DNA of 18,457 nt from Desulfuromonas sp. SDB (GCA_001412365.1 LKUE01000305.1:1-18457); one strand, 5' to 3'. Counted from the first letter of the stretch, positions 1 to 8,473 are shown. The notes: generated by a model from the letters alone, not told the origin. Translations and numbers: made by a program.

Positions 1-588
1 AAGATGGATGTTTTTTCCTCTGGCAATCAGCCGGGTGAGAAGTTCTGATATCCACACGATAGGATAAAGCAATATAATCAGGAAATATACAAAATAACTG
101 GTTAGTCCTGCCAGTTTAGGCCAATAAATCGCTCCGATAGTTTTAGGAATTATTTCTGAAAGAAACAATATCATTAAAGTCATCACCGCTGAAAATAGAC
201 CAAACCAGGCGCTTCCAAACACAACGGTGGCTTTAGCCCCAGCCCCGATTGCACCTACGGTGTGAGCTATGGTGTTTAAAGATAAAATTGCTGCCAGGGA
301 CTGATCAACCTTTTTATATTTAAGTTTTTCCAAAAGAGCAGCCTGCTTTGATTTTTTTTCTTTGATTTGTTCAATATAGGGAGGAGTGACACTTAACAGT
401 ACCGCTTCGGCAATTGAACATAAAAAGGAGATGCATAATGCAGATAACACATATATTACCAGCAACAAAAGATCAATCCCAACTCCGCTTGCTTCAACCG
501 AGGCGGAATTTACTTCACCGGAGATAGAACTGAAAATATTTGTATGAAATTCAGTAATAACTAAAAAAATCAGATTAGGATAAACCAC
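1..588 (-). CDS. CNNM/CorC-type (DUF21) membrane protein, 3' end beyond window
   Basis: The reading frame stays open for 196 codons from a GTG at 586-588 to the window edge, so the C-terminus is missing. What is visible matches the CNNM transmembrane domain of the HlyC/CorC family, proteins linked to magnesium or cobalt homeostasis. A hydrophobic helix reads LLLLVIYVLSALCISFLCSI and is followed by AEAVLLSVTPPYI. Next comes a basic loop (KEKKSKQAALLEKLKYKK), then SLAAILSLNTIAHTVGAIGAG and the family hallmark LSEIIPKTIGA, then further hydrophobic segments. The paired CBS and CorC_HlyC domains expected downstream would lie outside. The GTG start is chosen because an in-frame TAA lies directly upstream and a GGGGAG purine run sits about 11 nt before it. 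The N-terminus, about 35 residues before the first strong helix, is longer than usual and could be mis-started. Confidence 0.85.
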   Translation of the reverse strand, partial: MVYPNLIFLVITEFHTNIFSSISGEVNSASVEASGVGIDLLLLVIYVLSALCISFLCSIAEAVLLSVTPPYIEQIKEKKSKQAALLEKLKYKKVDQSLAAILSLNTIAHTVGAIGAGAKATVVFGSAWFGLFSAVMTLMILFLSEIIPKTIGAIYWPKLAGLTSYFVYFLIILLYPIVWISELLTRLIARGKNIHL

Positions 589-644
589 TTATATTAATGC
601 TCCCCTGAAGGAATTTTCAATTTTTCATTTAGCTCCTGCAATAA

Positions 645-674
645 ATGATATCAGTACAAAACAACTTAAGTCAA
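645..674 (-). promoter_or_regulatory. Candidate sigma-70 promoter for the CNNM gene
   Basis: On the minus strand, TTGACT (669-674) and TATCAT (645-650) are separated by 18 nt, about 57 nt upstream of the GTG start. This is a match by eye only. The rest of the 224-nt spacer (589-812) shows no gene, repeat or RNA that I can recognise. Confidence 0.4.
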
Positions 675-812
675 TTTAATTATGTCACTTATAAATATCA
701 GCCTGTTCCAATCCACTTGTAAAAATAAATTATATGAAAAATTGTCAATGCTTTGGATAGCAATCTATGCATCTGTTTGCCAGAAGTAAATTAAACCATA
801 AAATATTGAAAA

Positions 813-1544
813 TTACATTGACCTTTTAGTTAGCTTAAGTTTACCTTCAACTTTTTTAAAATGCCGGTCTGCCCATAACAAACTTACGGGGAGGGTAATG
901 TATAAAAATCCTCCCAGGATATTGATATTGGAAGGCATTAACCAGGTAAAAAGTACGGAAGCAAAACCAGTTAAGGCGACAATTGAAAATGAGGCAATTT
1001 CCAGGTCGGTTTTAACTAATTCCAGCTGGTTAAGCCTTAACCTGTTTTTCCTCTTTTTAGCCAGGAGATAAAGCCAAGCCATCAATGCGCCCATTGCCAA
1101 CATTCCCAAACCGTAGATAATGAATAAACCGGATAACTCCTGTTGTGAACTCAGGGAAAACCTGGAAGGCAACCAACCATGACTTAACCAGGAGAAAAGA
1201 GCAGAAAATATTATTCTCAAGGGGTAAATATAGGTCAAAAGGACAAATACCAAAATTATACTTATGACCACAGTTGACTTGTCTTCTAAACCGTACCTTC
1301 TGCTCCAGGTTCGATGTCCGTTCCAAAAAAGCATAATAATTATAAAACTGCTCAGGCAGGAAGGGATTTGTTTCAATGCAAATATTAATTCAGGAAAATT
1401 TTCAGGAATATCACCTATGGATATTACCAGCATGGATGTGGCAAAGGCAAATGCGGCATCAATGAAAGTTTCCAGCCGGGTAGTTTGCATTCCCCTTAGC
1501 CGGAAATGATTTTTTATTTGATATTTATTTCTGGAAATACTCAT
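813..1544 (-). CDS. TMEM175-like (DUF1211) membrane protein
   Basis: This 243-residue protein is very hydrophobic, with about six membrane segments. Near the N-terminus it carries RLETFIDAAFAFATSMLVI (residues 23-41). That corresponds to the RxxxFSD-type first-helix motif of bacterial TMEM175 proteins, which form potassium-permeable channels; here the Ser of FSD is replaced by Ile28. A bacterial TMEM175 of about 200-250 residues usually has one six-helix repeat, and this length fits. No clear ribosome site precedes the ATG at 1544. The next Met (residue 19) is preceded by AAGGGG but almost without spacing, so the start is uncertain. It lies 102 nt downstream of nothing but the radical SAM gene's end, in the same direction. 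The family call is fair; ion selectivity cannot be told from the sequence. Confidence 0.7.
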   Translation of the reverse strand: MSISRNKYQIKNHFRLRGMQTTRLETFIDAAFAFATSMLVISIGDIPENFPELIFALKQIPSCLSSFIIIMLFWNGHRTWSRRYGLEDKSTVVISIILVFVLLTYIYPLRIIFSALFSWLSHGWLPSRFSLSSQQELSGLFIIYGLGMLAMGALMAWLYLLAKKRKNRLRLNQLELVKTDLEIASFSIVALTGFASVLFTWLMPSNINILGGFLYITLPVSLLWADRHFKKVEGKLKLTKRSM

Positions 1545-1646
1545 CGGATTTTATGAATATCAAAGCATTAAAAAATATACAATTTTGAATACATAACAAA
1601 GTGTTTTAATTATCACATATAATAAAACAAAACAATATCACAACCT

Positions 1647-3215
1647 TTACTTTTGTAAGCTTTGTTTTGCTTTAATCAAATTTTCAGAAAAGGGATCTTT
1701 ACTAAAATTGGCTTTCCAACGCCGAATGATAATCCAACCTCCAAACCGGATAAGATCATTTCGCCAGTGACGGTACCATTTCCTCCAACCAAATTTAATA
1801 TTCCACAAGGTCAGCATCATTGCTGGAAAAATCAGTATATTACGAGCTATGGCAAATATATATCTGAAGCGGTAAAAACGGCCCATTATTTTTTTCAGAG
1901 CAGTCTGCATATCCTCTGCAGTTAGCGGTTCATCAGGTACAAACAGGGGAAAGTTTCCATCGTAGTACTTCCATCCGATGTAATCTAGAGGAAAAATACG
2001 ATTATCTTGATTTAACCGTTTGGTCAATCCTGTTCCAGGAATGGGAACCGGTAATAATACCTGAAGGGTATCTATTTTACCCTGGCGAATAAATTTTCTA
2101 AAACGTTTTATTCTTTCTTTTAAGGACATTTTCACTTCCACACCCTTGGGCAAAGGATAACCGAAAATAAACATTCCATGCACTAAAAATCCAGCTTGAT
2201 GATAAAGTTTGGTCAATTTCAGCATTTCTTCCGGTTTAATTTTCTTGTTCATAGCTTCCAACTCTTCAGAAATGGGTGATTCAAAACCAATACATACTGT
2301 ATTAATCCCCGCTTTCCTCATTGCCCTCAGCAACTCACGGTCCTTTGCCCGATCCAACCTAATTTGAACAGTTATATCCAGCCTGACTCCAACTGCCTTC
2401 TGATAATTAGCTAATAAATCACAAAGTTTTAAAGTATCTGCTCTTTTATTCCCAAACAGATCATCAACAATGAAAAAATGCCGGGCATGATGTCCTTCCA
2501 GCAGGGAAGCAATTTGTTCGACTACTCTTTCCGGAGAAGAAGACCGGGGGCGTCCTTTTACTGTACAGAATTCACAATCCATGCCGCAACCTCGAGTCCA
2601 ATTTATGGGATAAAGTTTCATTTTAGAATAACGAAGAAGATTGAAATCAGGTAAAGGCAGACTATCAAAATCAGTGATTTTCTGACGATCTTCTGTTTTA
2701 ACTAAATTGCCATTACTATTTAAAAAGGCTATCCCTGCTACATTTTTCAAATCTTCTCCCTGTTGAAGGGTATTCAACAATTCCCTGATGGTGATCTCAC
2801 CCTCTCCGATCACTACAAAATCAATAGAATTTTCCAATGCCTCCCGGATATTAGATTCAACAAAATGCTGTCCTCCAGCAATGGTAACAACACCTTTTTG
2901 CTTGTATAATTTTGCCAGTTTGTATAATCTGGGCACAGTACTGGTTAGACCGCCGTAAAAACCAGCCACATCTGCCGGTCTGATTGCCTGGAGGGTGTCA
3001 TGATCAGGCTGACCATCTTGTTTCTTTGGACCGAATTTACGGTAGTTGTTTTCATCAATAACTTCAGCATCCCAATCTTTCATTCTGCCGACCATGGTGG
3101 CAATACATATCGGTCCTAACGCAGTGGTGGAAATTGCTATTCTGGAATAGATATTTAAAGCAGGATATTTTGGTATTATCAATCTAAATCTTTTTCTAAT
3201 GGGAAATTTTTTCAT
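1647..3215 (-). CDS. B12-binding-type radical SAM protein
   Basis: This is a cytoplasmic radical SAM enzyme of 522 residues from the ATG; a GTG codon lies directly before the ATG and could also start it. The N-terminal 150 residues have the layout of a cobalamin-binding-like Rossmann domain, with GGQHF and IGEGE near 114-141. The radical SAM core follows, with TRGCGMDCEFCTV placing the [4Fe-4S] cysteines of CxxxCxxC at C210, C214 and C217. Downstream CIGFES and GMFIFGYP match the strand ends typical of the family. The last 90 residues contain a hydrophobic then basic stretch (NILIFPAMMLTLWNIKFGWR) that suggests membrane contact. I do not see the DxHxxG cobalamin motif, so B12 binding is doubtful. 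Relatives carry out difficult methylations or ring closures in lipid and pigment pathways. No neighbouring pathway gene identifies the substrate. Confidence 0.85.
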   Translation of the reverse strand: MKKFPIRKRFRLIIPKYPALNIYSRIAISTTALGPICIATMVGRMKDWDAEVIDENNYRKFGPKKQDGQPDHDTLQAIRPADVAGFYGGLTSTVPRLYKLAKLYKQKGVVTIAGGQHFVESNIREALENSIDFVVIGEGEITIRELLNTLQQGEDLKNVAGIAFLNSNGNLVKTEDRQKITDFDSLPLPDFNLLRYSKMKLYPINWTRGCGMDCEFCTVKGRPRSSSPERVVEQIASLLEGHHARHFFIVDDLFGNKRADTLKLCDLLANYQKAVGVRLDITVQIRLDRAKDRELLRAMRKAGINTVCIGFESPISEELEAMNKKIKPEEMLKLTKLYHQAGFLVHGMFIFGYPLPKGVEVKMSLKERIKRFRKFIRQGKIDTLQVLLPVPIPGTGLTKRLNQDNRIFPLDYIGWKYYDGNFPLFVPDEPLTAEDMQTALKKIMGRFYRFRYIFAIARNILIFPAMMLTLWNIKFGWRKWYRHWRNDLIRFGGWIIIRRWKANFSKDPFSENLIKAKQSLQK

Positions 3216-3261
3216 CACCGATAACTTTGCTTAAATATCCAGATGATTATTAAAAAATCCT

Positions 3262-3328
3262 GGGGAGTTATCTTACTCACTTTTCATACCCACAACAACT
3301 TTCTAGATATTACTCTTGATAACTCTCC
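3262..3328 (-). promoter_or_regulatory. Inverted repeat in the radical SAM leader, attenuator-like
   Basis: GAGTTATC and GATAACTC form a perfect 8-bp pair (3318-3325 and 3265-3272). A mismatch and two more G-C pairs extend it outward, and the loop is about 45 nt. On the minus strand the 3' arm is followed by AGGA and six T residues, a terminator-like order inside the untranslated leader. The loop is large, so it may instead be chance or a helicase-gene 3' structure. Confidence 0.3.
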
Positions 3329-3342
3329 GAGTATTGTAATTA

Positions 3343-3371
3343 ATATTATCAAATACTTAAAATAAAGACAA
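3343..3371 (-). promoter_or_regulatory. Candidate promoter for the radical SAM gene
   Basis: On the minus strand, TTGTCT (3366-3371) and TAATAT (3343-3348) are 17 nt apart. Transcription from here would give a leader of about 120 nt that contains the inverted repeat at 3262-3328. Confidence 0.4.
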
Positions 3372-3405
3372 GTTTTGTTTTAAAATTCAATTATGCTTTC
3401 AATAT

Positions 3406-5013
3406 TTAAACATTATTTTTTTTATCAATAATACTTCTGGCATGGGAAACCAGCGGTTTTTGACCTTTCTGCCTAAAACTATGCACTATTTTTTCAGCTT
3501 GTTCAAAAGGAACGGTTACAAAAGAGAATTTATTCATAACTTGAACATCACTTATCTGTTGGGGGTCAATAGATACTTTTTTGGCAATTAACTTGACCAA
3601 CTTAGAGGGATTAATGTTGTCCTTATTTCCCAATGCAATAAATAGCCTTGCCTTGCCCTGTAGATCTAACTGCATACTCTTTTTGCCGGCGGATTGAATT
3701 TCATTGTACCCTTCAGGATCTATTTCATTTTTAAAGCAATAGTTAAGCATTGCCGCTAACAGCTGGGTGGGGTTCTTATCGGTTAGAAGCTGCTTAGCCC
3801 AGTTGTAATATTGGTCTTCAATATCTTGCTCCATGATACCAGCTAAATCCAGGTATATCTTTTTCTTTTTTGCATTTATGATATCCTTAACTCTGGGGAT
3901 ACTTCCTTTTCTGATATCAGTTTTAGCTATTCTCTGAATAAACATCAGTCTTTTGTATTCTCTAGGGGTTATAAAGGTAATTGCAGTCCCTTCATTTCCA
4001 GCCCTGCCCGTCCGGCCTATCCGATGGACATAGGATTCAGGATCATGAGGAAGGGAATAATTTATTACATGAGTAAGGTTGGCAACATCAATACCTCGAG
4101 CGGCAACATCAGTTGCCACCAGAACATTAATGGTTTTCTTTCTAAATTTACCTAAAGTTCTCTCTCTTTGGACTTGGGTAATATCACCGTGAATAGCTTC
4201 AGCATCATATCCTCTATTATTCAAGTGACTTACAACAGAATCTACATCATTTTTAGTTCTGCAGAATATGATTCCATAGAAACTATCTTCAATATCAATA
4301 ATCCTGCAAAGGGCTTCAAATCTATCTGAGGATTTTACTTCGAAGTAAATTTGTTCAGTTAAATTGGTGGTAAGTTGCTTCATCTTATCGGTGATAAGCT
4401 TGTAGCCATCCATGTACTTATGAGCCAACTCTCTTATTTTTTTAGGTATGGTTGCAGAAAACAATAGTGTTTTTTTATCAGGATTAGTATGCTTCATGAT
4501 TTCTTCCATATCCTCAATGAATCCCATGTTGAGCATTTCATCAGCTTCATCTAAAATTAAATGCTGAATTTCATGAAGTTTTAAAGTTTTCCTGTTAAGA
4601 TGATCAATTATTCTTCCCGGTGAACCGACTACAATATGCACTCCCCGTTTTAATCTTCGAAACTGCTGGTCAATAGATTGTCCGCCATATATGGGGACAA
4701 TTTTTATATTTTTCTCGCCTTTCAGTGAATTTATCTCCTCAGAAACTTGAATAGCTAACTCCCGGGTAGGAGTGACAATCAACGCTTGAACTGTTTCACA
4801 ATGGGCATCAATCATATCTATTAAGGGCAATCCGAAAGCTGCCGTTTTTCCGGTACCGGTTTGGGATTGAGCAAGTATGTTGAGATCATTTCTCAACATC
4901 AGTGGAATAGTTAACCTCTGGATAGTAGTTGGTTCTTCAAAGCCCTTGTGGTAAACTGCCTGCAAGGTCTGGGGAGAAAGACCCAGATCTTCAAAACTGG
5001 ATTTATCTGTCAT
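3406..5013 (-). CDS. deaD: DEAD-box ATP-dependent RNA helicase, DeaD/CsdA type
   Basis: This 535-residue helicase unwinds RNA duplexes, in relatives during ribosome assembly and mRNA turnover in the cold. All helicase motifs are intact: the Q motif (GFEEPTTIQ), Walker A AQSQTGTGKT with K56, PTREL (82-86), GSPGR in place of the usual TPGR, DEAD at 155-158, SAT at 186-188, VATDVAARGID (299-309) and HRIGRTGR at 330-337. Residues 455-525 resemble the DbpA/CsdA-type RNA-binding domain. Length and layout fit DeaD better than the shorter RhlE. The ATG at 5013 has a purine run (AGAGAG) just upstream. The gene stands 87 nt from the small membrane protein gene before it, and may be co-transcribed or have its own start. 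Specific cold regulation is inferred from the family only. Confidence 0.93.
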   Translation of the reverse strand: MTDKSSFEDLGLSPQTLQAVYHKGFEEPTTIQRLTIPLMLRNDLNILAQSQTGTGKTAAFGLPLIDMIDAHCETVQALIVTPTRELAIQVSEEINSLKGEKNIKIVPIYGGQSIDQQFRRLKRGVHIVVGSPGRIIDHLNRKTLKLHEIQHLILDEADEMLNMGFIEDMEEIMKHTNPDKKTLLFSATIPKKIRELAHKYMDGYKLITDKMKQLTTNLTEQIYFEVKSSDRFEALCRIIDIEDSFYGIIFCRTKNDVDSVVSHLNNRGYDAEAIHGDITQVQRERTLGKFRKKTINVLVATDVAARGIDVANLTHVINYSLPHDPESYVHRIGRTGRAGNEGTAITFITPREYKRLMFIQRIAKTDIRKGSIPRVKDIINAKKKKIYLDLAGIMEQDIEDQYYNWAKQLLTDKNPTQLLAAMLNYCFKNEIDPEGYNEIQSAGKKSMQLDLQGKARLFIALGNKDNINPSKLVKLIAKKVSIDPQQISDVQVMNKFSFVTVPFEQAEKIVHSFRQKGQKPLVSHARSIIDKKNNV

Positions 5014-5042
5014 ATAACTCTCTTTTCTAAATTGTTAGGATT

Positions 5043-5055
5043 TTTCCTCAGGAAA
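5043..5055. repeat. Short palindrome in the helicase leader
   Basis: TTTCCT and AGGAAA flank a single C about 30 nt upstream of the helicase start codon. It could be an operator or a small leader hairpin. A 6-bp arm is short enough to occur by chance. Confidence 0.2.
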
Positions 5056-5100
5056 TTCAATACATTACCTGATAAAAGGTAAAATAGATACAAAATATTT

Positions 5101-5406
5101 TTAATAAGGAAATTTATTTTCCTGTTCCTGTTCTCTAATTTTCTGCTGCTTTTTATTACCCAGTCTTATAAATAGAAACAATACTACTGAATATGGCAGC
5201 CAAATAAAATAGCGATAAGGACTGGGTAAGAATAATAACAATCCCGAGAAAACAATCATTACTATCCAAAACAATATAGAAATCCTTATCATAAATGCCC
5301 TTTCTCTAGGGCTACCAGTGTTTTTTATACTGTAGTAGGTTCCAATTATTCCACCGGTCACTCCAATAATCCCTCCGGCGATTGCTCCAATCCAGGCAAA
5401 AATCAT
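5101..5406 (-). CDS. Small conserved membrane protein, function unknown
   Basis: From the ATG at 5406 the product has 101 residues; a GTG four codons upstream is possible. The ATG is preferred because GAGGT lies 5 nt before it. A glycine-rich first helix (IGAIAGGIIGVTGGIIGTYY) is followed by the polar segment SIKNTGSPRERAF. Two further hydrophobic segments follow (FWIVMIVFSGLLLFLP and YFIWLPYSVVLFLFIRLG), and the tail is charged. I recall similar small proteins with a SIKNT.GPRERAF segment annotated as hypothetical in several phyla, so the family appears conserved, but I know of no function. It reads in the same direction as the helicase gene, 87 nt upstream of it. Confidence 0.75.
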   Translation of the reverse strand: MIFAWIGAIAGGIIGVTGGIIGTYYSIKNTGSPRERAFMIRISILFWIVMIVFSGLLLFLPSPYRYFIWLPYSVVLFLFIRLGNKKQQKIREQEQENKFPY

Positions 5407-5639
5407 GTCCAACCTCACTGAAAATTAATGATTTTCCAAAGAAAATTTAAAATATTTCAATAATAACTTGTTGTAAAAAATTAACAATATATTCAATACT
5501 CTTTCCAATTCCGCCATTCCATTTAACATACAGTTTAACACATCAACCACCTCAATTCAGAAATTTCTGTTTTGTTCAACTGAAAAAAGCACAAAATGTC
5601 AAGATAAAAAGATTCAAATGTGTTTAAATCAATACTGAT

Positions 5640-6509
5640 ATGGATTATCTAAAGAAAATCAACCGCTGTATTGAATTCATTGAACTAAACCTTAAAAATG
5701 AACTGATCCTTCAAACTATAGCACAACAATCCGGTCTGTCCCTTTACCATTGTCACCGGATATTTTCCGGCTTAACTGGTTATTCTTTAAAAGAATACAT
5801 CCGTAAAAGGAGATTATCCAATGCTGCAGTTGAATTGATAAATTCAAAAAAGAGAATTATTGATTTAGCCTATGATTACGGTTATGAAACTCCGGAATCC
5901 TTTTCCCGGGCATTTAAACAGTTATTTTCAGTTAATCCCAGCATTTACCGTAAAAGAATCCCTTACATTAAATTGGTAGACAAAATTGACATCTATGAAA
6001 ATAAATCAATTCTAATTAAAGGAGGTAAAATGATTAAACCGGAAATTATCGAAAAACCGGCATTCCATATTCTGGGATATGCGGTGGAGACCAATTATCT
6101 AAATGGAGATAATTTCAAGGATATTCCCCAGTTTTGGAAAGAAGCAATGTCTGAAGGTCTATTACAAAAGATTTCTAAAAAACTAAAACCTGAATGCTGT
6201 TTAGGAGTTTGCCTTGATTTTCAGGAAGATGGAAAAATGAAATATATTATCGGTTATGAAGTGGAAGCTCTTGACCAGGTCCCTCCCGGGCAATTCCAAA
6301 CAATCATTCCTTCAGCAAAATACGCAGTATTTACCGCTAAGGGGAAGATGCCGGAAAGCATCCAAAACACAGTAAAATACATCTACCAGCAATGGTTTCC
6401 CAATTCCCAATATGAAAGAGCTGATAAACCGGAGTTAGAACTTTATGATGAAAACAGACTTACTGATCCTGAAAACAGTGAGGTGGATATATACATACCG
6501 TTAATGTAA
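5640..6509 (+). CDS. AraC-family regulator with GyrI-like effector-binding domain
   Basis: This 289-residue transcription factor has the Rob/SoxS-like two-domain plan. Residues 1-105 hold the two helix-turn-helix units of AraC proteins (LQTIAQQSGLSLYHCHRIFS, then DLAYDYGYETPESFSRAFK and the closing NPSIYRK). Residues 131-289 form a GyrI/AraC_E_bind domain, which binds small, often cationic or drug-like ligands; it opens with IIEKPAFHILGYAVET and ends with the family's DIYIPL. The start ATG has no good ribosome site. In contrast, codon 131 (ATG at 6030-6032) has a textbook AAAGGAGGT just before it, so the effector domain may also be made alone. No efflux or target gene lies beside it. The 221-nt divergent spacer to its left shows no certain promoter. 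The gene converges on the acetyltransferase gene. Confidence 0.92.
   Translation: MDYLKKINRCIEFIELNLKNELILQTIAQQSGLSLYHCHRIFSGLTGYSLKEYIRKRRLSNAAVELINSKKRIIDLAYDYGYETPESFSRAFKQLFSVNPSIYRKRIPYIKLVDKIDIYENKSILIKGGKMIKPEIIEKPAFHILGYAVETNYLNGDNFKDIPQFWKEAMSEGLLQKISKKLKPECCLGVCLDFQEDGKMKYIIGYEVEALDQVPPGQFQTIIPSAKYAVFTAKGKMPESIQNTVKYIYQQWFPNSQYERADKPELELYDENRLTDPENSEVDIYIPLM
6021..6032 (+). promoter_or_regulatory. Internal ribosome-binding site and ATG in the AraC/GyrI gene
   Basis: GGAGGT followed by AAA and an in-frame ATG (codon 131) lies exactly at the junction between the DNA-binding and ligand-binding domains. It is the best ribosome site in this part of the window, better than the one at the gene's own start. 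Confidence 0.55.
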
Positions 6510-6573
6510 AAAATTAACCTTTCAAAAGAGCTTATAATTTTCATCCGTAACCCCTAACTGCTAAACTAAATGA

Positions 6574-7566
6574 TTAAAAAATTAATCCCATTTTTCGATA
6601 ATTGTATAGATTGTTTGCCCCAATCTTTTCTGCAGTTTCAATTAATCCGGGCATCCATGAAGGTATGGAAAATTCTATTTTACTATTTAAATTAATCAGG
6701 GCTATCTGGTGTATCAAGTAATTAAAAATATAGGGCGATAACAGAGGATGATCGGGATCAGAATAAATATTGAAATATACTTTATTTGTATTTCTCTGTT
6801 GAATTGAATAACCAGCCTGGGTCACTAATTTCCCGTTTTGTTTAAATCGAATATTAATTCTGTATTCTTTGGATCCCTGGATAAATAAAAACAAGGGCTT
6901 TAGCAATCTGGCAATATTAGGCATTTGAAATCTGCTTTTATGAACAGGTTCGAATTTTGCAATTTCAGGGGGAGTAATTCTACGGAGAAGTTCGTACCGG
7001 GTTTTCCAGTCATATATACTGCTGAAAGATTGAGAATATCCACAAGGCAACTTATTTTCAAAAAAACTTTTCCGAGGTGATATTCTGAATTTATGGGCTA
7101 TCCCGTAGTCTTTAAATCCTAAGCTTTTATATAAACTACAGGCAGGAGTATTGCCCTCAATTACATTCAATATAACTCTTCTACCATGTCTGTATAATAT
7201 AAGATCTATACCCGCATTCATTAATTTCCGAGCAATTCCTTTCCTCCGGTATTCCGGTAAAACTCCGATTGAACCTATCAGCCAAGTATCTGTATCTCCC
7301 AGCTTATGTATTATAATAGTGCCGATGAGTTTACCTTCCTGTTCCCAGACAAAACCCTTCATCATATTTTTCAGCTTTGGAGAAAGAAAATGAGAAATTT
7401 TAACAATCGGCCACATATACCTAAGCTTTTTAAGGGAATTGGCAATCATAATTCGGTCTTCAGCCTGAAGACTCCACTGCTCATTTTCAGGATATTGGAA
7501 ACTATTGATAATTACATCTGCAATTAAGGGCAGATCTTCAGGAAGTTTAAAAGGTCTAACCCGCAA
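6574..7566 (-). CDS. GNAT-family N-acetyltransferase with extra C-terminal domain
   Basis: The protein has 330 residues. Residues 1-165 are a GNAT fold: the acetyl-CoA pyrophosphate loop is IGVLPEYRRKGIARKLM (100-116, RRKGIA in the R/Q-x-x-G-x-G/A position), followed by the strand VILNVIEGNTPACSLYKSLGF, which is motif B. Residues 190-330 form a second region, with WMPGLIETAEKIGANNLYNYRKMGLIF at the end. That end reads like the closing part of another GNAT-like half, so a degenerate double domain is possible. The start is TTG with AAGGA about 6 nt upstream; no ATG occurs before residue 40. The acceptor substrate is unknown. It is the last gene of the long minus-strand block, 58 nt after the methyltransferase. 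Confidence 0.85.
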   Translation of the reverse strand: MRVRPFKLPEDLPLIADVIINSFQYPENEQWSLQAEDRIMIANSLKKLRYMWPIVKISHFLSPKLKNMMKGFVWEQEGKLIGTIIIHKLGDTDTWLIGSIGVLPEYRRKGIARKLMNAGIDLILYRHGRRVILNVIEGNTPACSLYKSLGFKDYGIAHKFRISPRKSFFENKLPCGYSQSFSSIYDWKTRYELLRRITPPEIAKFEPVHKSRFQMPNIARLLKPLFLFIQGSKEYRINIRFKQNGKLVTQAGYSIQQRNTNKVYFNIYSDPDHPLLSPYIFNYLIHQIALINLNSKIEFSIPSWMPGLIETAEKIGANNLYNYRKMGLIF

Positions 7567-7624
7567 TTCTATCCTTTTTCTAATTTATCAATGATAAATG
7601 TTCTAAAACTTTAAGTAAATTACT

Positions 7625-8473
7625 TTATGGGGCACCCTGGTGGCTAGCCCAGATGATCACTCTTTCCGAATGATCATTATAAGGGGTTTTACAGTGATCT
7701 CCCCAACATTGTTCTACTTCAAACCCATATCTATCCAGATATTTTATTATATCTTCAGCGCTGGGGGGATGAGTTTGCTGTTCCCAATTTTTGTTAAGGG
7801 TTCTTCCGTCCGGAGTGGTAATTTTAACTGACCCTCTGTATTTTACCAAGCGCTGTTCAGCATCAAACCAATATCTTTCCCTGCTTCCCTCAACCACGGT
7901 CCCATCTGAGCATAAACCAGTGGGGAAAGAATTTTCCACCTGGTTCAACTGGCGCCAGGTTTGATGTAGATTTCCCTCCATATGATCACTGTCCACATAA
8001 AGATATCCTCCGGGATTCAAGGACAAGCCGGCAAGCTGAAAGCAAATTTCCTGCTCCATGGGATTAGCTAATTCATACAGGCAGTTAGCACCTAAAATGA
8101 CCACATCACAGTTATCAGGCCAAAAGTGGGAAAGAACATCTTCTTTTTTCAGGGTAATTCTCTGCTGGACTCTCAACGGAAGGGTTCTAGCCTGTCTTCT
8201 CAATCCCTTCAGCATTTGTTCAGAATGATCTATTCCGGTGATCTGATAACCTTCCTTAGCCAAAGGAATTAATACTCTCCCATTTCCACAGAAAGGTTCC
8301 AGGATTCTTAGAGGAGGATCTTTCAGCAAAGACTTGATCAAGGTCACATCATTGTTCTGCTTTTCGGTCTGATTATAGATTTCAGAAATGTAAAAATCAA
8401 TACAGTCATACATATCCGGCTGGTTGATTGATGAAGTTAAATTAATTGCTTTTTCCTTTATGCTTACTGCCAT
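7625..8473 (-). CDS. Class I SAM-dependent methyltransferase
   Basis: This is a 282-residue cytoplasmic enzyme with a Rossmann-type SAM-binding core. Motif I is ILEPFCGNGR (57-66), the acidic residue ending the second strand lies in GIDHSEQML (80-88), and DVVILGANCLYEL with LNPGGYLYVD marks the later strands. The region beyond 190 (TPDGRTLNKNWEQQTHPPS, then GFEVEQCWGD) is the variable substrate part and resembles small-molecule methyltransferases of the glycine/sarcosine or ubiquinone type, without allowing a substrate call. GAGGAGG lies 8 nt before the ATG, one of the stronger ribosome sites here. The gene follows the serine hydrolase gene after 112 nt. It may have its own transcript or belong to the same run. 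Confidence 0.87.
   Translation of the reverse strand: MAVSIKEKAINLTSSINQPDMYDCIDFYISEIYNQTEKQNNDVTLIKSLLKDPPLRILEPFCGNGRVLIPLAKEGYQITGIDHSEQMLKGLRRQARTLPLRVQQRITLKKEDVLSHFWPDNCDVVILGANCLYELANPMEQEICFQLAGLSLNPGGYLYVDSDHMEGNLHQTWRQLNQVENSFPTGLCSDGTVVEGSRERYWFDAEQRLVKYRGSVKITTPDGRTLNKNWEQQTHPPSAEDIIKYLDRYGFEVEQCWGDHCKTPYNDHSERVIIWASHQGAP

Noticed and set aside
1057-1509. Open frames on both strands overlapping the TMEM175-like gene
   Set aside because: They have no ribosome site, no recognisable domain and biased composition, and they are antisense or out of frame to a gene with a clear family motif.
5419-5639. TTGTT/AACAA repeat and possible promoters in the divergent spacer
   Set aside because: The arms are 5 bp in very AT-rich sequence, and no -35/-10 pair with acceptable spacing stands out.
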